DNA from: Impatiens glandulifera
Taxonomy: Eukaryota > Streptophyta > Magnoliopsida > Ericales > Balsaminaceae
Direction of reading: 5' to 3'
DNA: 64,000 nucleotides
NCBI RefSeq assembly: GCF_907164915.1
Contig: NC_061869.1
Span: 12,236,221 to 12,300,220, forward strand
Shown: positions 1-13,283 of the stretch, one piece after another
Position numbering within the stretch: the first letter of the stretch is position 1
Layout: every line of letters starts with the position of its first letter
The notes under the pieces: model-generated
The model's database searches: none
What the model saw: the letters and a program-made list of their open reading frames with translations, nothing else
Told to the model about the DNA's origin: nothing
Translations under genes and position numbers: made by a program

Positions 1-565
1 AATTAGTTCAGTAATATACGTGAATATTTCGTTATAGTTCAATGATAAATTTGACATTCTTCTCTATCATTTTGTATAACTTTTACATTAAATAGATTTT
101 CGTATTTGATTTACTTGATCATAGTCATAAAATTATTGTGCTATTTTCATTTTGGTAAATTGTTATTAATTTTTAATATTTGGTTAGTTTATTTTTTCTT
201 AAGATATTTGGATTTGTCTATAAATAACTTTATTTTTTTTCTTTATCTAAAATGAATAATAATTATCAATTTACTTTTTTTTTTTTATTATTTTTTTTTA
301 ATTTTTTTTTATCTTTTAATAAAAAAAAATAATATCCAACCCATTTATTTACATTCTTAATGAATTAGTGTGAGAAATCTTGATGTAAAGTAAAGTCCTA
401 CTGATGTACGACTCTCTCTCTCTCTCTCTTCTATATACGTAGCATGATTTTTCAAACTAGATTTTCCGGCAAAATCTAACCAACAGATTTCGCCGGCGAT
501 TTCCAATTTCTCTATCTATCAGATAAGTAAAGATTTCTCCTTTCTTGAAAAAGGCAACCATTTAT
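1..565 (+). promoter_or_regulatory. Upstream region and 5' leader of the first CAT gene
   Basis: Very AT-rich non-coding DNA leads into the first transporter gene. A CT microsatellite lies at about 412-429 and is followed at 431-438 by a TATA-like CTATATAC. That places a plausible transcription start near 460 and gives a leader of about 100 nt before the ATG at 566. CT tracts next to the start are common in plant core promoters. The exact transcription start is inferred and no specific regulatory element is recognised. Confidence 0.4.
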
Positions 566-3500
566 ATGGATAGGATTCAGAAATGCCGCTTTCAATCTCT
601 GATAAGAAGAAAACGAGTTGATTCGGTGCATGCAAGGCGACAAAGGGGCCACGAATTGTTACCCAAACGAATCTCTGTTTTCGACCTCATTGCAATTGGT
701 ATGACTTTTCATTCCTTCTTAATCATCTTTCATTTCTTAATTAACTTTCTTTCATCAGGAGTTGGATCAACAATTGGCGCTGGAGTTTACATACTAATAG
801 GAACAGTTGCTAGAGAAGATACAGGGCCTGCTCTTACTGTTTCATTTCTTATTGCTGGTTTAGCTGCTGCTCTTTCTGCATTTTGTTACGCAGAATTGGC
901 TTGTCGATGTCCGTCTGCAGGAAGTGCGTATCATTATTCATATATATGTGTAGGAGAAGGGTAAGCATTGAGTTTCAATATGACATACACACTAGGATTG
1001 TTTTGCAATGAAAGAAGAGAAGAAGTTGATCAATTCATCCTTAGATTTATTAAGAAATGTAGTTTAATCTTGGCTTTGTTATAGTTTTAGGAAGTATCAT
1101 TTCCTATTCCATTTATGATTTAACCTAAGTTGGTTGAAGAATTCGTTGGGGGGCATGTTTAAGATTCCAATGAGGAAATTTTCAAAAGGAGAATGTTTAT
1201 ATGTTACACCCCTTGAGGGTATTATGAAAAGTTTAAACATTAATCTCTAGGGTCGTTTGGATTTGTCTAGTTTTGATTCTTAACCCTCCCATTTTTTTGG
1301 GTTTTTTAATGAAATGGTGCTAAAAAAAAGAAAAAAGTTTAAGCATTGATTCAGTTTTCTTGATTGTTTTTAGAGTTGCATGGCTAATTGGTTGGGCTTT
1401 AATACTTGAATATACAATTGGTGGCTCAGCCGTTGCACGTGGCATATCTCCAAATTTGGTATGCGGATTCTCTTATCCTTGCTTGCTTTTTGGTTGTTTG
1501 GATGTTTTTATGAGTTTGATAAATGTTTTACTCTGCAATGTACATAAATTTGGTTTGGAAACTAGTAAAAAGCAAAGAAGAATAAGATAGTTTAATTGAA
1601 CAAGTACTTCCACAGGCATGGTTTTTTGGAGGACAAGAAAATCTTCCTGCTTTTTTGGCTCGAAAGACACTTTTTGGTGTTGTGGTAGATCCATGTGCAG
1701 CAACTTTGGTTCTTATAGTTACTGGCCTCCTCTGTGCAGGAATCAAAGAGGTGAAACTTTCATTTTCATCTTCATTTTTCGTTTACTCTTCCGTTTTATT
1801 TTTTTCTTTGTTAAAAGAAATTACGATTGCAGAGTTCTACTGTACAAGCAGTTGTTACAAGTATTAATGTGTGTGCCATGGTTTTCATCACGGTTGTTGG
1901 TGCATATCTTGGTTTCACGACAGGTTGGAAAGGATACAAACTTCCTAGTGGGTAATGACATTTTTGCTTCCCTATTCCTTGTTTTGGATCAATAATTGAA
2001 ATTGGAAATTGGGTGAACTTTAATAATGAGAAATAACAAGGTTGTAACATATTGATTTAACACCTTTTAGTCATAGATTCTAGAGACATGGTCATGGCCT
2101 TTTTGCTAAACCAAATTCTGATTTGTGATATAATCCAGCTCAAATTTCGTTTGTCATGTAGTATAAAATCCATATTGTGATCAGCCTAAAATAGAACTGC
2201 ACAAAAATTTAGGATCATAATTTAGACTGTCATCTCACATAACTACATTTATTTTACAACTACAGATTTGACTATTTGTTATTGGTATTGAGATACAACT
2301 CCAATTTTCTTCTAATAAACATCAATGCACGCAAGTATCTCATACATTTTTTTTCTAGGTACTCTCCTTTTGGAGTAAATGGCATATTTGCAGGTTCTGC
2401 AATAGTTTTCTTTTCCTACATAGGTTTTGACGCAGTTACGAGCACAGCCGAGGAGGTAAGATTTATTTCAATTGATTTTGTTTCTCAGTTGTGTTTCTTT
2501 ATAGATATATGCTTCAGTGAATCTAAATATTGGTATCCCAAGTAAGACACCAATAAGAATTTTCTTTCAGATATCCATAACCTAAATCATCTTTCAGGTG
2601 AAGAATCCTCAGAGAGATTTGCCACTTGGTATGGGAATTGCATTGCTTACATGTTGTACTCTGTATATGCTCGTCTCTTCGGTACTTGTCGGGTTAGTGC
2701 CATATTATGCACTTGATCCAGATACTCCAATCTCCTCGGCTTTTGCTAGTCTTGGGATGGAATGGGCAGGGTAAGAAGAGAATTGTCTTGTTTAACTAGT
2801 TTTTGTTTACTTTATGCTACCTTTCCCTTATTTCACAAGTATAATTTCTCATCCTTGCAGTTATATCGTTACAACCGGAGCAGTTACTGCACTTTTATCA
2901 AGTCTGCTTGGTTCAATTCTTCCTCAGGTGCTACTAGCATTTTCTTTTCTCTGCCTAATAAAAGCTTTGTTAATTCTTATCGTCAGGAATTCATGATTTC
3001 AAAGAAAATCAGAACTGGTTTTTTCAATTGATTATGATTTGAGAGCTTATAAGAAGTAAATATAGTAAGATTTTGGGGGCACAATATATGGGTTTTTCTT
3101 ACATTATATTGTTCACAATTTTGATGATTTTTAAGGTGAAAGCCCAAATGTTCTTTTAGTTTATGATACCTGAAAGTAGAGGGACGAAAACAAAGGATAT
3201 TGATATATTTGATTGAAAGGTGAAGAAGGAGTCTGAAAGGGTTTAGATGAGATGATAGAATATCATGTGATAAAATTAGGGTTTATAGAAGAAAGATATA
3301 TAATCAAGGGAGAATGGACATGATAGCCAAGATAGAATGAGTGGCATGGGTCTAAAGACAAATATTCACTTCTTTCAATAATTTCTCCTGCAGCTTCTAT
3401 TTATACTATGCAATATATAGAGATCTTTGAAGTCTTAGCATGAAATTAAGGAGCTAGAACCCATAAATGTTTCATTTTCATATAATGTCTCTTGTGAGCT

Positions 3501-5461
3501 TTTGTAATTGAGTTATTCTATTTCACATAATACCCATAAACACCAACTAGTAATACTTGAAATGCATCAATTTTTATTTTATTTTCTTTACCTGATGAAC
3601 ACAAATTTCTCAGCCGCGAGTCCTTATGGCGATGGCTAGAGATGGATTATTACCTTCATTCTTCTCAGACATAAATGAACACACTCAAGTGCCAGTAAAA
3701 GGCACAATAGTTACTGGTATCTTTGCCGCAGCTCTGGCTTTCTTCATGGATGTTTCACAATTGGCAGGAATGGTAAGTTTGTTATGTCTTATAGCAGTTA
3801 TAGCATTTCTCGACTTTTCTTGGGTATATAAAAAAAAATATTGATTTAGTTAGAAATATAGATGAAATAAGAGAATGAAGCTTAACCAAATTTTTGTTTT
3901 TTTTTTCAGGTGAGTGTTGGTACATTGTTAGCTTTTACCATTGTAGCTATCTCAGTTCTCATACTAAGATACAACCCACCAGATGTAGTTCCACTTGTAT
4001 CATCATTCCGAGAACCAACAGATTCGGTGACAACACAATATACAAAATTTATCGATCATGAGATTTCCGAGGATTCCATTGAAGACACGTTTACTAAAGG
4101 GGAGACCTCACTTCAAAATACCCTTATTTTGAAAGGAGTGTCTGAAAGTATGGTTTCTTACCTTTCTTTTTGCACTGCTATCCTATTAGGCAGCGTTTAT
4201 AACACAAATTATCACTTCATATAATAATTACGTTTATTTGATAATTGTTACTAAAATCACTTATTTATTTAGATTCATCTTCATTAATTTGGTAAGTTAT
4301 AAATGACTTAATTTGATAATCTAGTAAAGAGCATACAAAAGCTAATAATCAGCCTGAAAATCAAATAGTCTTTAATTACTTTCTCATCATTAGTTTCACA
4401 AATTTAGATATTTGCATTTGGTTTATTCAACATTTATTTTTTGATACTTAACTCATTCCATACTTAACATGTCTTCCTTCCGTTAATGAGAATCTCTAGA
4501 TTAAATATCATGGCTGATTTCTGTCAACTCGCAGGTGATCACCTGAGACGACGCAATATTGCTGCCTGGAGTATTACCTTTGTGTGCATAGGCATCCTTG
4601 TACTTGCATGTGCAGCATCAACAGAAAGATTATCAAGGTCAGTTATTTTAAGATATCGTCTGCTTTTCTTAATATATCCATCTTAGTAAAATCTGTGTTA
4701 TAATATATGTATGTGTTTTGGTTGAAAAGTCCAATTTGTTGAAGTGGTTATATAATGCATTTCTTCTTTAGAATTCTCATTATCAAAGTAAAATTGGCTC
4801 ATGCTTTAACAATTGGTACTGGTCTTAAGATAGAAGAAATGAATAACAGCTATTAATGAACTGAAATAAGACATGATTTTCCAATCAAGCATAACACATT
4901 CTAAATTTATTTGACTGCAACAGTATTCCTCGGTTTATATTATGTGGAGTTGGTAGCATCATTATGCTATGCAGTTTGATTATTCTCGCTTGTATAGATC
5001 AAGATGATGGAAGGCATAATTTTGGACATACAGGAGGTAAGTAATTTAAGTACATCATTCATAATACACATATTCATGTGAATTAAACCTTTCTTTCTTT
5101 CGTTATATCAGGTTTCATTTGCCCGTTTGTGCCATATCTGCCTGTTGCTTGCATCCTTGTAAACACCTACTTGCTCGTAAATCTTGGGTGAGTAACATGA
5201 CCATTTGAAAACAATCTCTGCATCCAAATCTAATCGTGATCTAATGAGACATGTTTTTCCAACAATTTTGTAATTTTTGTGAATTTGGTACAATTCTAAA
5301 TTTGAACATTCATCAGGTCTTGGACTTGGATTAGTGTTTCGATATGGCTAGCAATAGGAGCATTGGTATACTTATTGTATGGAAGAACACATAGCTCTTT
5401 GAGGAATGCGGTTTACATCCCAACTGCTCATGCTGATGAGATCTATCGCAATTCTTCATAA
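566..5461 (+). CDS. Cationic amino acid transporter (CAT2/3/4 clade), first paralog
   Basis: Membrane permease of the APC superfamily; plant CAT2-4 type members act mainly at the tonoplast in amino-acid storage and export. Fourteen exons reconstructed from GT/AG sites and frame: 566-698, 759-960, 1374-1458, 1616-1750, 1833-1951, 2359-2455, 2598-2770, 2861-2927, 3614-3772, 3910-4147, 4535-4637, 4924-5036, 5112-5187, 5317-5461. Total 1845 nt, 614 aa, ending TAA. Family landmarks: [10 protein letters not shown] in exon 2, [14 protein letters not shown] in exon 3, FSYIGFDAVTSTAEEV in exon 6, [11 protein letters not shown] in exon 7 and the MAMARDGLLP loop in exon 9. The ATG at 566 is preferred over an in-frame TTG at 545 because the product then begins MDRIQKC and no upstream ATG fits. 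The 3' exons encode the C-terminal permease domain and a short tail ending RNSS. Nine exons have the same length as in the paralog at 33890. No frameshift or stop is seen, so it appears functional; the orthology within CAT2/3/4 is not settled. Confidence 0.9.
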
Positions 5462-7843
5462 TACTTCACCCAAAATTGGTTGAATTATAAACTACCTACA
5501 ATTGTTTTCATATAAAATAATACATTTGTAAAATATTATTATAATATTGTCGTAATATTATTATTATATTAGTTTTTATAACGATGTAATCTCTAATATA
5601 TATATTAGAGAAACGATGTAATTTCATGTAACATTCAATCTAATATCTTTTTATTTTAATCATTGTATTTCTTAATTAAATCATTGTGTATTTCTGATCT
5701 ATAGATTAAATCATATAAAAAGTAGGAGAGTTTCTTCCATGTTCAAAACATTTCCCAAATTATATTTAAACTAAACAATGCATATTTGGTGTAATGAGGC
5801 TTTTTTTTTTTTATAAATAAGCCATTATTTTATTGATTTTTATAATAAATTTATTGTGTCAACTAAACTAAAAAAATTACCACTCTTATATCATTTCAAT
5901 TTAAAATATGTGTAGTAAAAATTGAATTTGTGATTTGTTTCCTTTTATGTACGAAATAAAAATTGAATTTGTGATTTGTTTCCTTTTATGTACGTAATAA
6001 AAATTGAATTTATGATTTGTTTCCTTTTATGTACTACTTGAAGTATTATATATTTAAAAACATTTTAATCTAATAAGTAAATTTTCAAAACATTTCCATA
6101 AGTAATGTTATTTTTAATTAATACTAAGTATATAATGTAATATATACATGTAACCAACAAATACATCACCTATTAAGTTCTTTTTTAATTATTATTTTGT
6201 CATAATAAATAATCAATTTTGAAAAATGTCAAAATAAATAATGAAAATAATTTTATTTTTATTTAGTACTAAAAATGTAATTATATGAAACTTTTATTTA
6301 GATGAAAAGTGAATGAAAAAGTGTTTTTTTTTTAATTTTTTTGATTATGCTATTTTTTTTAAATATAAGTTGCTTTAATTTAAAAAAATATATATATTAT
6401 CTACCAAATAAGCCCAAATGAAGAATGGAGAAAACATGCATGTTAAAAAAAAAAATCAAGAATAAAGAGGAAAGATGGAGAAATACCTTATGAAAAGTAA
6501 CAAATCCATCTATGGAAATAGGTATTTATTACCTTTTATGTATATAAAATCATGAAAATAATTTAGTTCAAAATCTTTAAATTTAATTTTATGAAATAAT
6601 GAAATCTTAGATAGGGTTTCTCTCAACTTTTTAACCATTGTTGCTTCATATAATTATTAATTTCCTTTTGTTAGGTTAAAAACAAATTATGAATTGGTTT
6701 TTTTAAAAGCCTCTTTGATTATACAAAAATAAAAATAAAATATTCTTGTATATATATATTTTCTTAATTTTGAGCAATTATAAGTGATATCTAAACAATA
6801 ATAAATGATGAATTCATTTCTACACAAGTCATAGTCAAGAATATGTCCAATTAAAACAATATTTTTGTCACATTTATTTTTATCTTTAAACCAGGATAAA
6901 AGAAGTTAGATAAACAATAACAATAATTTTTGAATAATATTAATTTTATTTAAAATATTTTTATATAAATAATATTTTGTTTATATCATTATTAGTCCAT
7001 TCCATACATTTGCACGAATCCTTGTTATAATTTTCCTGATTTTATGAATTTATCGAATTTTATTTAAATACAACATGTTTACTGAATGGTTTCTTAATTT
7101 TTTTTTAAAAAAATATAGGCTTTCCTAATCTCAAGAATTTTGTTGTAAAACATATTATTATTGACTTATAAAATCAATTTGAACATTAGTAAAGAATTTT
7201 TTTTTTTGTTTAAATTAATAAAAGAATTGATAAATGCAATCAATTCAATTACTATTAATTAGAAATAGCCTAAGCTTTTATTTGATTTTAAAATTGATTA
7301 ATGCATTACTTAAATATAAAAGTAATTAATAATTAATATTTAAATAAATTGGAGTTTATTTAAAAAAAAAAAATTAATGGGTGATTTAAAAAAAAGAGTG
7401 TTTATTTATTTTTTAAATAAAAAGACTTAATTTAATAATATTAATATATAATAATAAAAAAAATTAGTTAATTAATTAATTGATACGAAGAAATAAAAAG
7501 TGAATAAAGTATTGTTTATTTATGATTGTTTTTTTTAAAAAAAAAGGCAACCAAACAAAGTAACTCTAAATCGGTAATTGTATCTTCATGAATTTTAATA
7601 CTATAATATTAATATTGTTTTTTAAGTTGTATTGATTAAGAGTTTCATAAACAAATTAAAAAAAAAAATAGTGTTTCTCATTATTTCCCTAATTCTTTTC
7701 CCAATAAGAACATGAAATTTAAAGCAACACACAAAGTTTACAATAATTTTGTATTCCTACTAATACTTTTAATATAATATTACCAAATAAAAATAAAATT
7801 TGTACATGCATCAATATTAAGAACTAAGTATAGCAACAGCTTC
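5462..7843. other. AT-rich intergenic DNA downstream of first CAT gene
   Basis: The first part must hold the 3' UTR and poly(A) site of the CAT gene (AATAA-like tracts at 5515-5650). The rest is AT-rich sequence with poly-A/T runs and one 41-bp tandem repeat. No coding region, RNA gene or recognisable element was found. Confidence 0.5.
5917..6035. repeat. Tandem repeat, 41-bp unit, about 2.9 copies
   Basis: Copies begin at 5917, 5958 and 5999. Each starts AAAAATTGAATTT and ends CCTTTTATGTAC. They differ at only a few positions, which indicates recent local expansion. No function is implied. Confidence 0.9.
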
Positions 7844-7993
7844 ATGTCATTCTCTGCTCTCCAATTGAGGAAGGCCAATCTCAACACCGCCAGGCGCCGC
7901 CACCGCTATTTTCTTCTTCTTCGTCGATTCCTCCTCTTCGCGGAATCCTTCTCTTCACCCTTTCAAATGTTAACACTCAGATGTGCGTTGTAG
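7844..7993 (+). other. Short GC-rich open frame, possible captured gene fragment
   Basis: A 49-codon frame (ATG 7844, TAG 7991) lies in a GC-rich island within AT-rich DNA. It is rich in Arg, Leu and Phe and includes ARRRHRYFLLLRR. No family is recognised. It could be a captured exon or UTR fragment, a piece of an LTR, or chance. The compositional contrast is the only support. Confidence 0.2.
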
Positions 7994-8249
7994 ATCTATG
8001 TTCTTTCACAATCTGGAGCTAACCGGATGCCTATATATATATATTAGAAACACGTTAGAATTTTTTCTTAATTTATCGTTTAAATGTCAATTAAAGAGAA
8101 TATATAATATGTTCTACCTCTATCCTTTGATGTAGTCTCAGATACCTCTATCCCTTGTAAAAAATGAATGTATCCAAACAACTCACGAACATACTACATC
8201 TTAGATCGAGTAACGAAACCATGATACATTTAACAATAACTATGTAAAA

Positions 8250-8425
8250 TTTGAGAATTGATGAGGGAATTAGACCGCTGTGAAATAGGTGGAGGAGGCG
8301 TGCAATGCTCAAGTGTGTTTACCTTAACCTAAACAAGTATTTATAGGTAATATTAGGGTTCTTTTCCTAATATGCGTATAATCCTAATCGGCCCAACTCT
8401 AAGCGCATGGGCCTTGATATTCCAA
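8250..8425 (-). mobile_element. LTR-like promoter fragment (minus strand)
   Basis: On the minus strand this stretch carries CCTATAAATACTTG (TATAAATA at 8338-8345), followed 60-80 nt later by GC-richer leader-like sequence. That layout is typical of an LTR or other promoter fragment. No LTR partner or coding region was seen nearby, so the call is tentative. Confidence 0.25.
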
Positions 8426-8572
8426 ACCTTGTGAGTGAAGTGAAATACTCTTCGTTTGTTATCATGTTTAGTTATAAAAAAATTATTCTACTTATAAATC
8501 TATCTAGTATCTAATAAATTTAAGTCCAACAAGTTTGTTTTTTTTTTTTGTTTTTTTTTTTAACTATCAAAC

Positions 8573-8576
<4 letters not shown>

Positions 8577-8611
<35 letters not shown>
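8577..8611. repeat. (AT)n microsatellite
   Basis: Uninterrupted AT dinucleotide run of about 17 units. Similar runs occur at 18000-18030, 22298-22325, 22497-22552, 24327-24368 and 25986-26032. Confidence 0.95.
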
Positions 8612-8614
<3 letters not shown>

Positions 8615-8639
8615 CTTTTAAAAATAATAATAAGATTTT

Positions 8640-9500
8640 ATTATTTTTTGTATAAATCTAATTCTTAACATTTTTCCTTCTTAATTATTCATTATATTGT
8701 GTTAATTTTGTAATCTTCATTTTACCTAATTCACATTTTTTCTTCTAAAATTTATTATCTGAAAACAAATATCAGTTATAATATAGTACAAAGAGTTAAC
8801 TTATACTATGATCTCTATTTGTTTATTTTTTTATTTACTTTTATGTTAATATTTAATTATGGAATGATATTTAATTTTTTCAATCATTTCAATGATATAT
8901 AAATTTATCAATAAAAATATAAAAACTCAAATAACATATCTTAAAAAAAAATAAATTTAAAAAATATTTATAATAATTATCAAATTAAAAACTCAAATAA
9001 CATATCTTAAACAAAATAATTAAGATAATTTAAATGAAAATAGTCTTACTCAACAAACCAAATATTTTAAGTTAAATTTTTATTAAAACAAATACTTCAA
9101 GTTGAAACAAAAAAATTATCATGTTAATATTTTCTTTCATAAACCAATAATTTTTTTTAATTAAATCATTATCAAATATCATTTCATTCTCTCTAATACC
9201 ATCACATCACTAAATTTATTAATAAAATACTAAAATTTCATTTATTTCAAACAAATAATAAATTAATACAAAAAATTAAGTTTTATTTTAAACAATTATC
9301 TTCTCAAAATCACTCTCCATCAATATTTTTTATATAAAGCAAATTTAAACCTATCAATAAACTTTGATATTGGTTTTTATTTTGAGATATTTTACCCAAA
9401 ACTAATATTTATAATCATTCAATTTATCCATCAAATTACTAAAATACCAATTATATAATTGGGATGATAAGCTTAGTAAAATTGTCTCACTATATATATA
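8640..9500. other. AT-rich intergenic DNA, nothing recognised
   Basis: Low-complexity A/T sequence with many stops in all frames. The phrase AAAACTCAAATAACATATCTTAA occurs twice in part (about 8924 and 8987), suggesting a small local duplication. No gene or element is supported. Confidence 0.4.
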
Positions 9501-9510
9501 TATATATATA

Positions 9511-9770
9511 TTAATGCTTAATTTGAATTTTTTTTGTTTGTCGGGTCGAGCGATATGATTAATTTGAATATATATATATGTGAGAGTAAATGAATACTTG
9601 AGTCGGATTGTGGGTTGACCCGCCCATAAACTTGAAAAGGTTAGAAAATAAAATTAAAAATGATATATATATATTTCGAAATTTTAACTTAACAAAACAA
9701 GTACAACACTTAACCAACTAAGTTAATAAAACTTTATATTTTAAATTTAATATCAAATTTGATAAACATA
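9511..9770 (-). repeat. Dispersed repeat family A (SINE-like), copy 1
   Basis: Shares a characteristic order of blocks with 9833-10030, 22239-22490 and 22553-22770: GTCGGGTCGAG, then GAGTAAATGAATA, then GGGTTGACCCGCCC, then ACAAGTACAAC...TTAACCAACTA. Read on the minus strand, the last block resembles a tRNA-type A box (TAGTTGGTTAAG), which suggests a tRNA-derived SINE. The copies differ in length mainly through TA-repeat expansion. Confidence 0.55.
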
Positions 9771-9832
9771 CGTATTTTTATCTTAAGAATATATAAGTTT
9801 AACTTTTTAACTAATTATTCTATACATATAAT

Positions 9833-10030
9833 AATGCTTAGTTCAAATTTGTTTGTTTATCAGGTCAAAAACTATAATTAATTTGAATATATATATTAGA
9901 GTAAATGAATATTTGAGTTAGAATGTGGGTTAACCTGCCCATATATACACTTGAAACGATTAAAAATAAAACTAAAAATACTTTAGGTATGTTTCGAAGT
10001 TACAACGTAACAAAATAAGTACAAACTTTT
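9833..10030 (-). repeat. Dispersed repeat family A (SINE-like), copy 2
   Basis: Diverged copy of the repeat at 9511-9770 in the same orientation, about 60 bp downstream. It keeps the GTCAAAAACTATAATTAATT and GGGTTAACCTGCCC blocks. The close spacing suggests a local duplication of the repeat. Confidence 0.5.
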
Positions 10031-11319
10031 AAAAATATTAATAAATAAAACAAATACAACATCCCTATTCTCTTAAAACAAAAAAAAATTACTTTTAAAT
10101 TGGGTGAGTCATAATTATAAATTTTTCCTAACTTTCTATACTAAATGAAATTAATAATTATAAATAATTAAAGTCAACATTTTTTTTTATTAATGAGTTA
10201 ATTCTTATTAATTCAAAACAAAAGTTACAAATACAAAATTAATTTATAAATAATACAATATAACATTTAAAACAATCAAAACAGTTAAATGATAATCTAT
10301 ACATTAAATAATACATCTTTTGCAAAAATTAAAATTTAATGAAATGATCCAAACATTTTGTATTTTTTTAGGGTGACTCAAAATACGAACTCGTTTGAGT
10401 ATCATAAGGATGAGTGAGGAAGTAAAACAAACTGAACAAACTAATTTAGTGGTGTCGAAAGAATCTCTACCAAATATTATGGGCGGTAGTGAAAATTGTC
10501 ATTTTTTGTGGGTTGGTATGTAACGCCAAAAAATATTCTGCCAAGTAATAACTGACCATCTATGTATATGGTCAACATAATGAAAAACTCATAAAAAAAA
10601 CAAATAAGGATACCTATAAGAGGATCTTTAAATGAAAGATCAATTCAAATAACAATAACTTTAGATCTGACAATTTTATACACTTTAATGAAAAGGATAG
10701 ACACAGATTCAAGAAAAGATCACCCAAGAAATCAACAAATATGAGCAACAAATGATCTACCAAAAACCAATAGTGTTATTCAGATAATAGAAATCCGAGA
10801 TAATAAATTCATTTTTGACTAAACAAAATGTCAAATTAAACCAAAAAAAAAAAAATCTAATCTAATATAAGTGGTGAAAATAAAAGACAAGACATCTTCC
10901 GATGCTTAAAAAGCGATCAGATGATCAAGAAGACAAAATTACTTGAACTCCTTCCTCAATAGTTTTTTTAGAGAGATAATATGAGGAGTATTTGCTCTTA
11001 AAGCCAAATTTAAAGAGCTTAAAAGATAGTTGAAAATATAACCTACCACTTACAAGAATAAGATTGAACAACTTTTTTTTTTTATATTATTAATGGGTAT
11101 GTTTAACTTAGTAACATTATAAAATATAATTCATCCAAAACATGATCCAGTTAGAGGTAAATTTAACTATATCAATTTATAAATAGAATCCTTAAATATT
11201 CATTCATAATTATGTATTAATGTCTCAAGGGGAATTGAACCATTTCAATTTATGAATATACACAATAAAAACCACTTAAATTTGATATTGATCTTACATC
11301 GTTTAATCTAATCTCTTAT
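10031..11319. other. Intergenic DNA, nothing recognised
   Basis: AT-rich sequence without a long open frame on either strand. Slightly GC-richer patches (10380-10560, 10880-11000) may be old mobile-element debris, but no domain or terminal repeat was found. Confidence 0.35.
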
Positions 11320-11660
11320 TTATTTTATTCGTGGGGGAACTTATTCTTTAGGTGATATCAAAAACTAGACTTTATAGTCAACCCAATTACTAACCCTACC
11401 GATCTAATCTCATTTGAGATTGAGAATTTAATGAGAGATTGACACATGTTTCTTTGAAAAAAAATCGATTAAAAATAAACCTCACGAATAAAGAGTCGCC
11501 ACTTAATTTTCTTAAAAAATTAAGAAAATAATTTAGGCGTATGCATACCATAATTAAATATTTTTTATGAGTTCGGTGCTTGTTTACGTGTGGAAAAGAG
11601 ATAAAAACACCAAGTCTCATAACGCGCTGTATGTCTCTACTTTAAAAAATTTGGCATTTA
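11320..11660 (+). mobile_element. Possible Ty3/gypsy (Tat/Ogre-like) 5' leader remnant
   Basis: Contains a block (GAGTCGCCACTTAATTTT near 11490, then GTTTACGTGTGGAAAAG near 11581) resembling the untranslated leader found between the 5' LTR and gag of large plant Tat/Ogre elements. This rests on remembered similarity rather than a visible domain. No gag-pol frame follows, so at most it is a decayed fragment. Confidence 0.3.
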
Positions 11661-13283
11661 TAATTTTATTTTTACACTTTACTTTATACTTTTTATTTTT
11701 ATTTTCTTGTTTAACCTAAAACTAAGAGTGATTGTCCATATTTTGTACGGGTATTTTGATTTTTTGTACATAAGTTCTTCGTTCAGGCTTTGATCATGAA
11801 TATCCTCGATCACTTCTTCAGTCAGAAACTATGCCAGAGGTTCTAATCATCAGTCAAAGTCATGCTGAGACTAGGCGGATAACTTGAACTACACCAAGAA
11901 CACACACAGTGGACCAAAATCGTTTTTAATTTTTTTTGCCAAATCAAATGGCGATTTTGGGGTACAAATATCACATTAGTTAATATACAACTGAGAATAC
12001 GGGCCGAAAACATGGATTCACAAAATTAAATATAATTTTTTCAAATTGGATGTTTATAGTTTAAATCGATTTAATGTCTTATGCAAGAATACAAAGTTCT
12101 TAAATCACATACAATATAATATATTCAATCAATTTCATAAATCAAACATCACATTATATTAATCAAATGAAATTGGGCTTACAAAATGATTAGAGATATA
12201 AGAAAGATTCCTTACAATGATTACTAATATCCTTGAATATCCTTGAATATCCTTATGAGTAAGACTACAAATTTTCAAAGTAAGAATCTTAAGTTTGAAC
12301 ACCAAAGAGACAAGTTTGATGTTCTTGCTTAGAAGTCGAAGAATCAGGATCTAGGAAATCTGTGAGAGTTTCATTGGGTGTCGTAGAATGTGTTTTCTTT
12401 GTCTTGTCGGGTTGTTTTTGGGAGTTTTTTCGGGTGTTTTTCTTCGTCACTCTTGGTCTTCTTTTGTGTCATTGACCAATTGTTGCTAGGTTTGAGCATT
12501 CTCTTGGGCCCTTTTGACTTTCTAATTATTAAAAATAAAAATCTGCAAAAATAAAATAAATATATTAATCATAAAATCAACTATTTCAAAATTCATTCCT
12601 AAAAAGTCTTTTCCTAAAATCATTCATAATCTTTTTAAAATAATCTAATTACCCACAATCCACTCTCAAAATAAAATTATTTAATATAAAAAATAATAAC
12701 AATAGTTATAAATTAATTTTGTCTAAACTAATTTATAAACTAACTACTTATTTATTTAAAATATATTTCAAAATCTTAAATCAAATTTTATCGTTTTATC
12801 GTGTAAGAATAAAATTTTATTGCCCCAATTTATAATATATTTTTTTAATAAATAAATTCAAAATAATTTAGTTAGGATCGGAATCAAATAATTAATTAAG
12901 ATAATTATTGTGATAATTAATCTCAATTAAATAAAATTAAGATATAATAAGGCCAAAATAAAAAATTAAGATAAATATTGTACTTATTTTATCTCAAATT
13001 AATTTTAAGAGAACTCAAATAAATAAAATAAATAATTTGGAATAAATATTATATCCATTTAAATTCAGAATTAATTATTTAAAAAGCCCAAAATATATAA
13101 AAAAAATAAGATAATATAGACAAATAAATATTTATGCTTATTAAAATAATTGAATATATTTTGTAAGATAAAATAAAGTCACTTGTAAAACCAATTTCAA
13201 ACAAGCTCTAAGCCTGAAAATTGATTGTGATATAGTACTGTAGCCAAAATTAGGAGAAACAAATGCAACAAATCATACTATCA
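11661..13283. other. Intergenic DNA with possible retroelement debris
   Basis: Mostly AT-rich; GC-richer islands at 11760-11900 and 12330-12510 look like decayed LTR-element sequence but carry no recognisable domain. A short ATCCTTGAAT-type direct repeat occurs at about 12229-12253. No gene is supported. Confidence 0.3.

Noticed and set aside
545..565. Upstream TTG start for the first CAT gene
   Set aside because: Plant nuclear genes start at ATG; the in-frame ATG at 566 gives a coherent N-terminus.
5917..6035. A CRISPR-like array
   Set aside because: Three adjacent 41-bp units without spacers in plant nuclear DNA; a simple tandem repeat.
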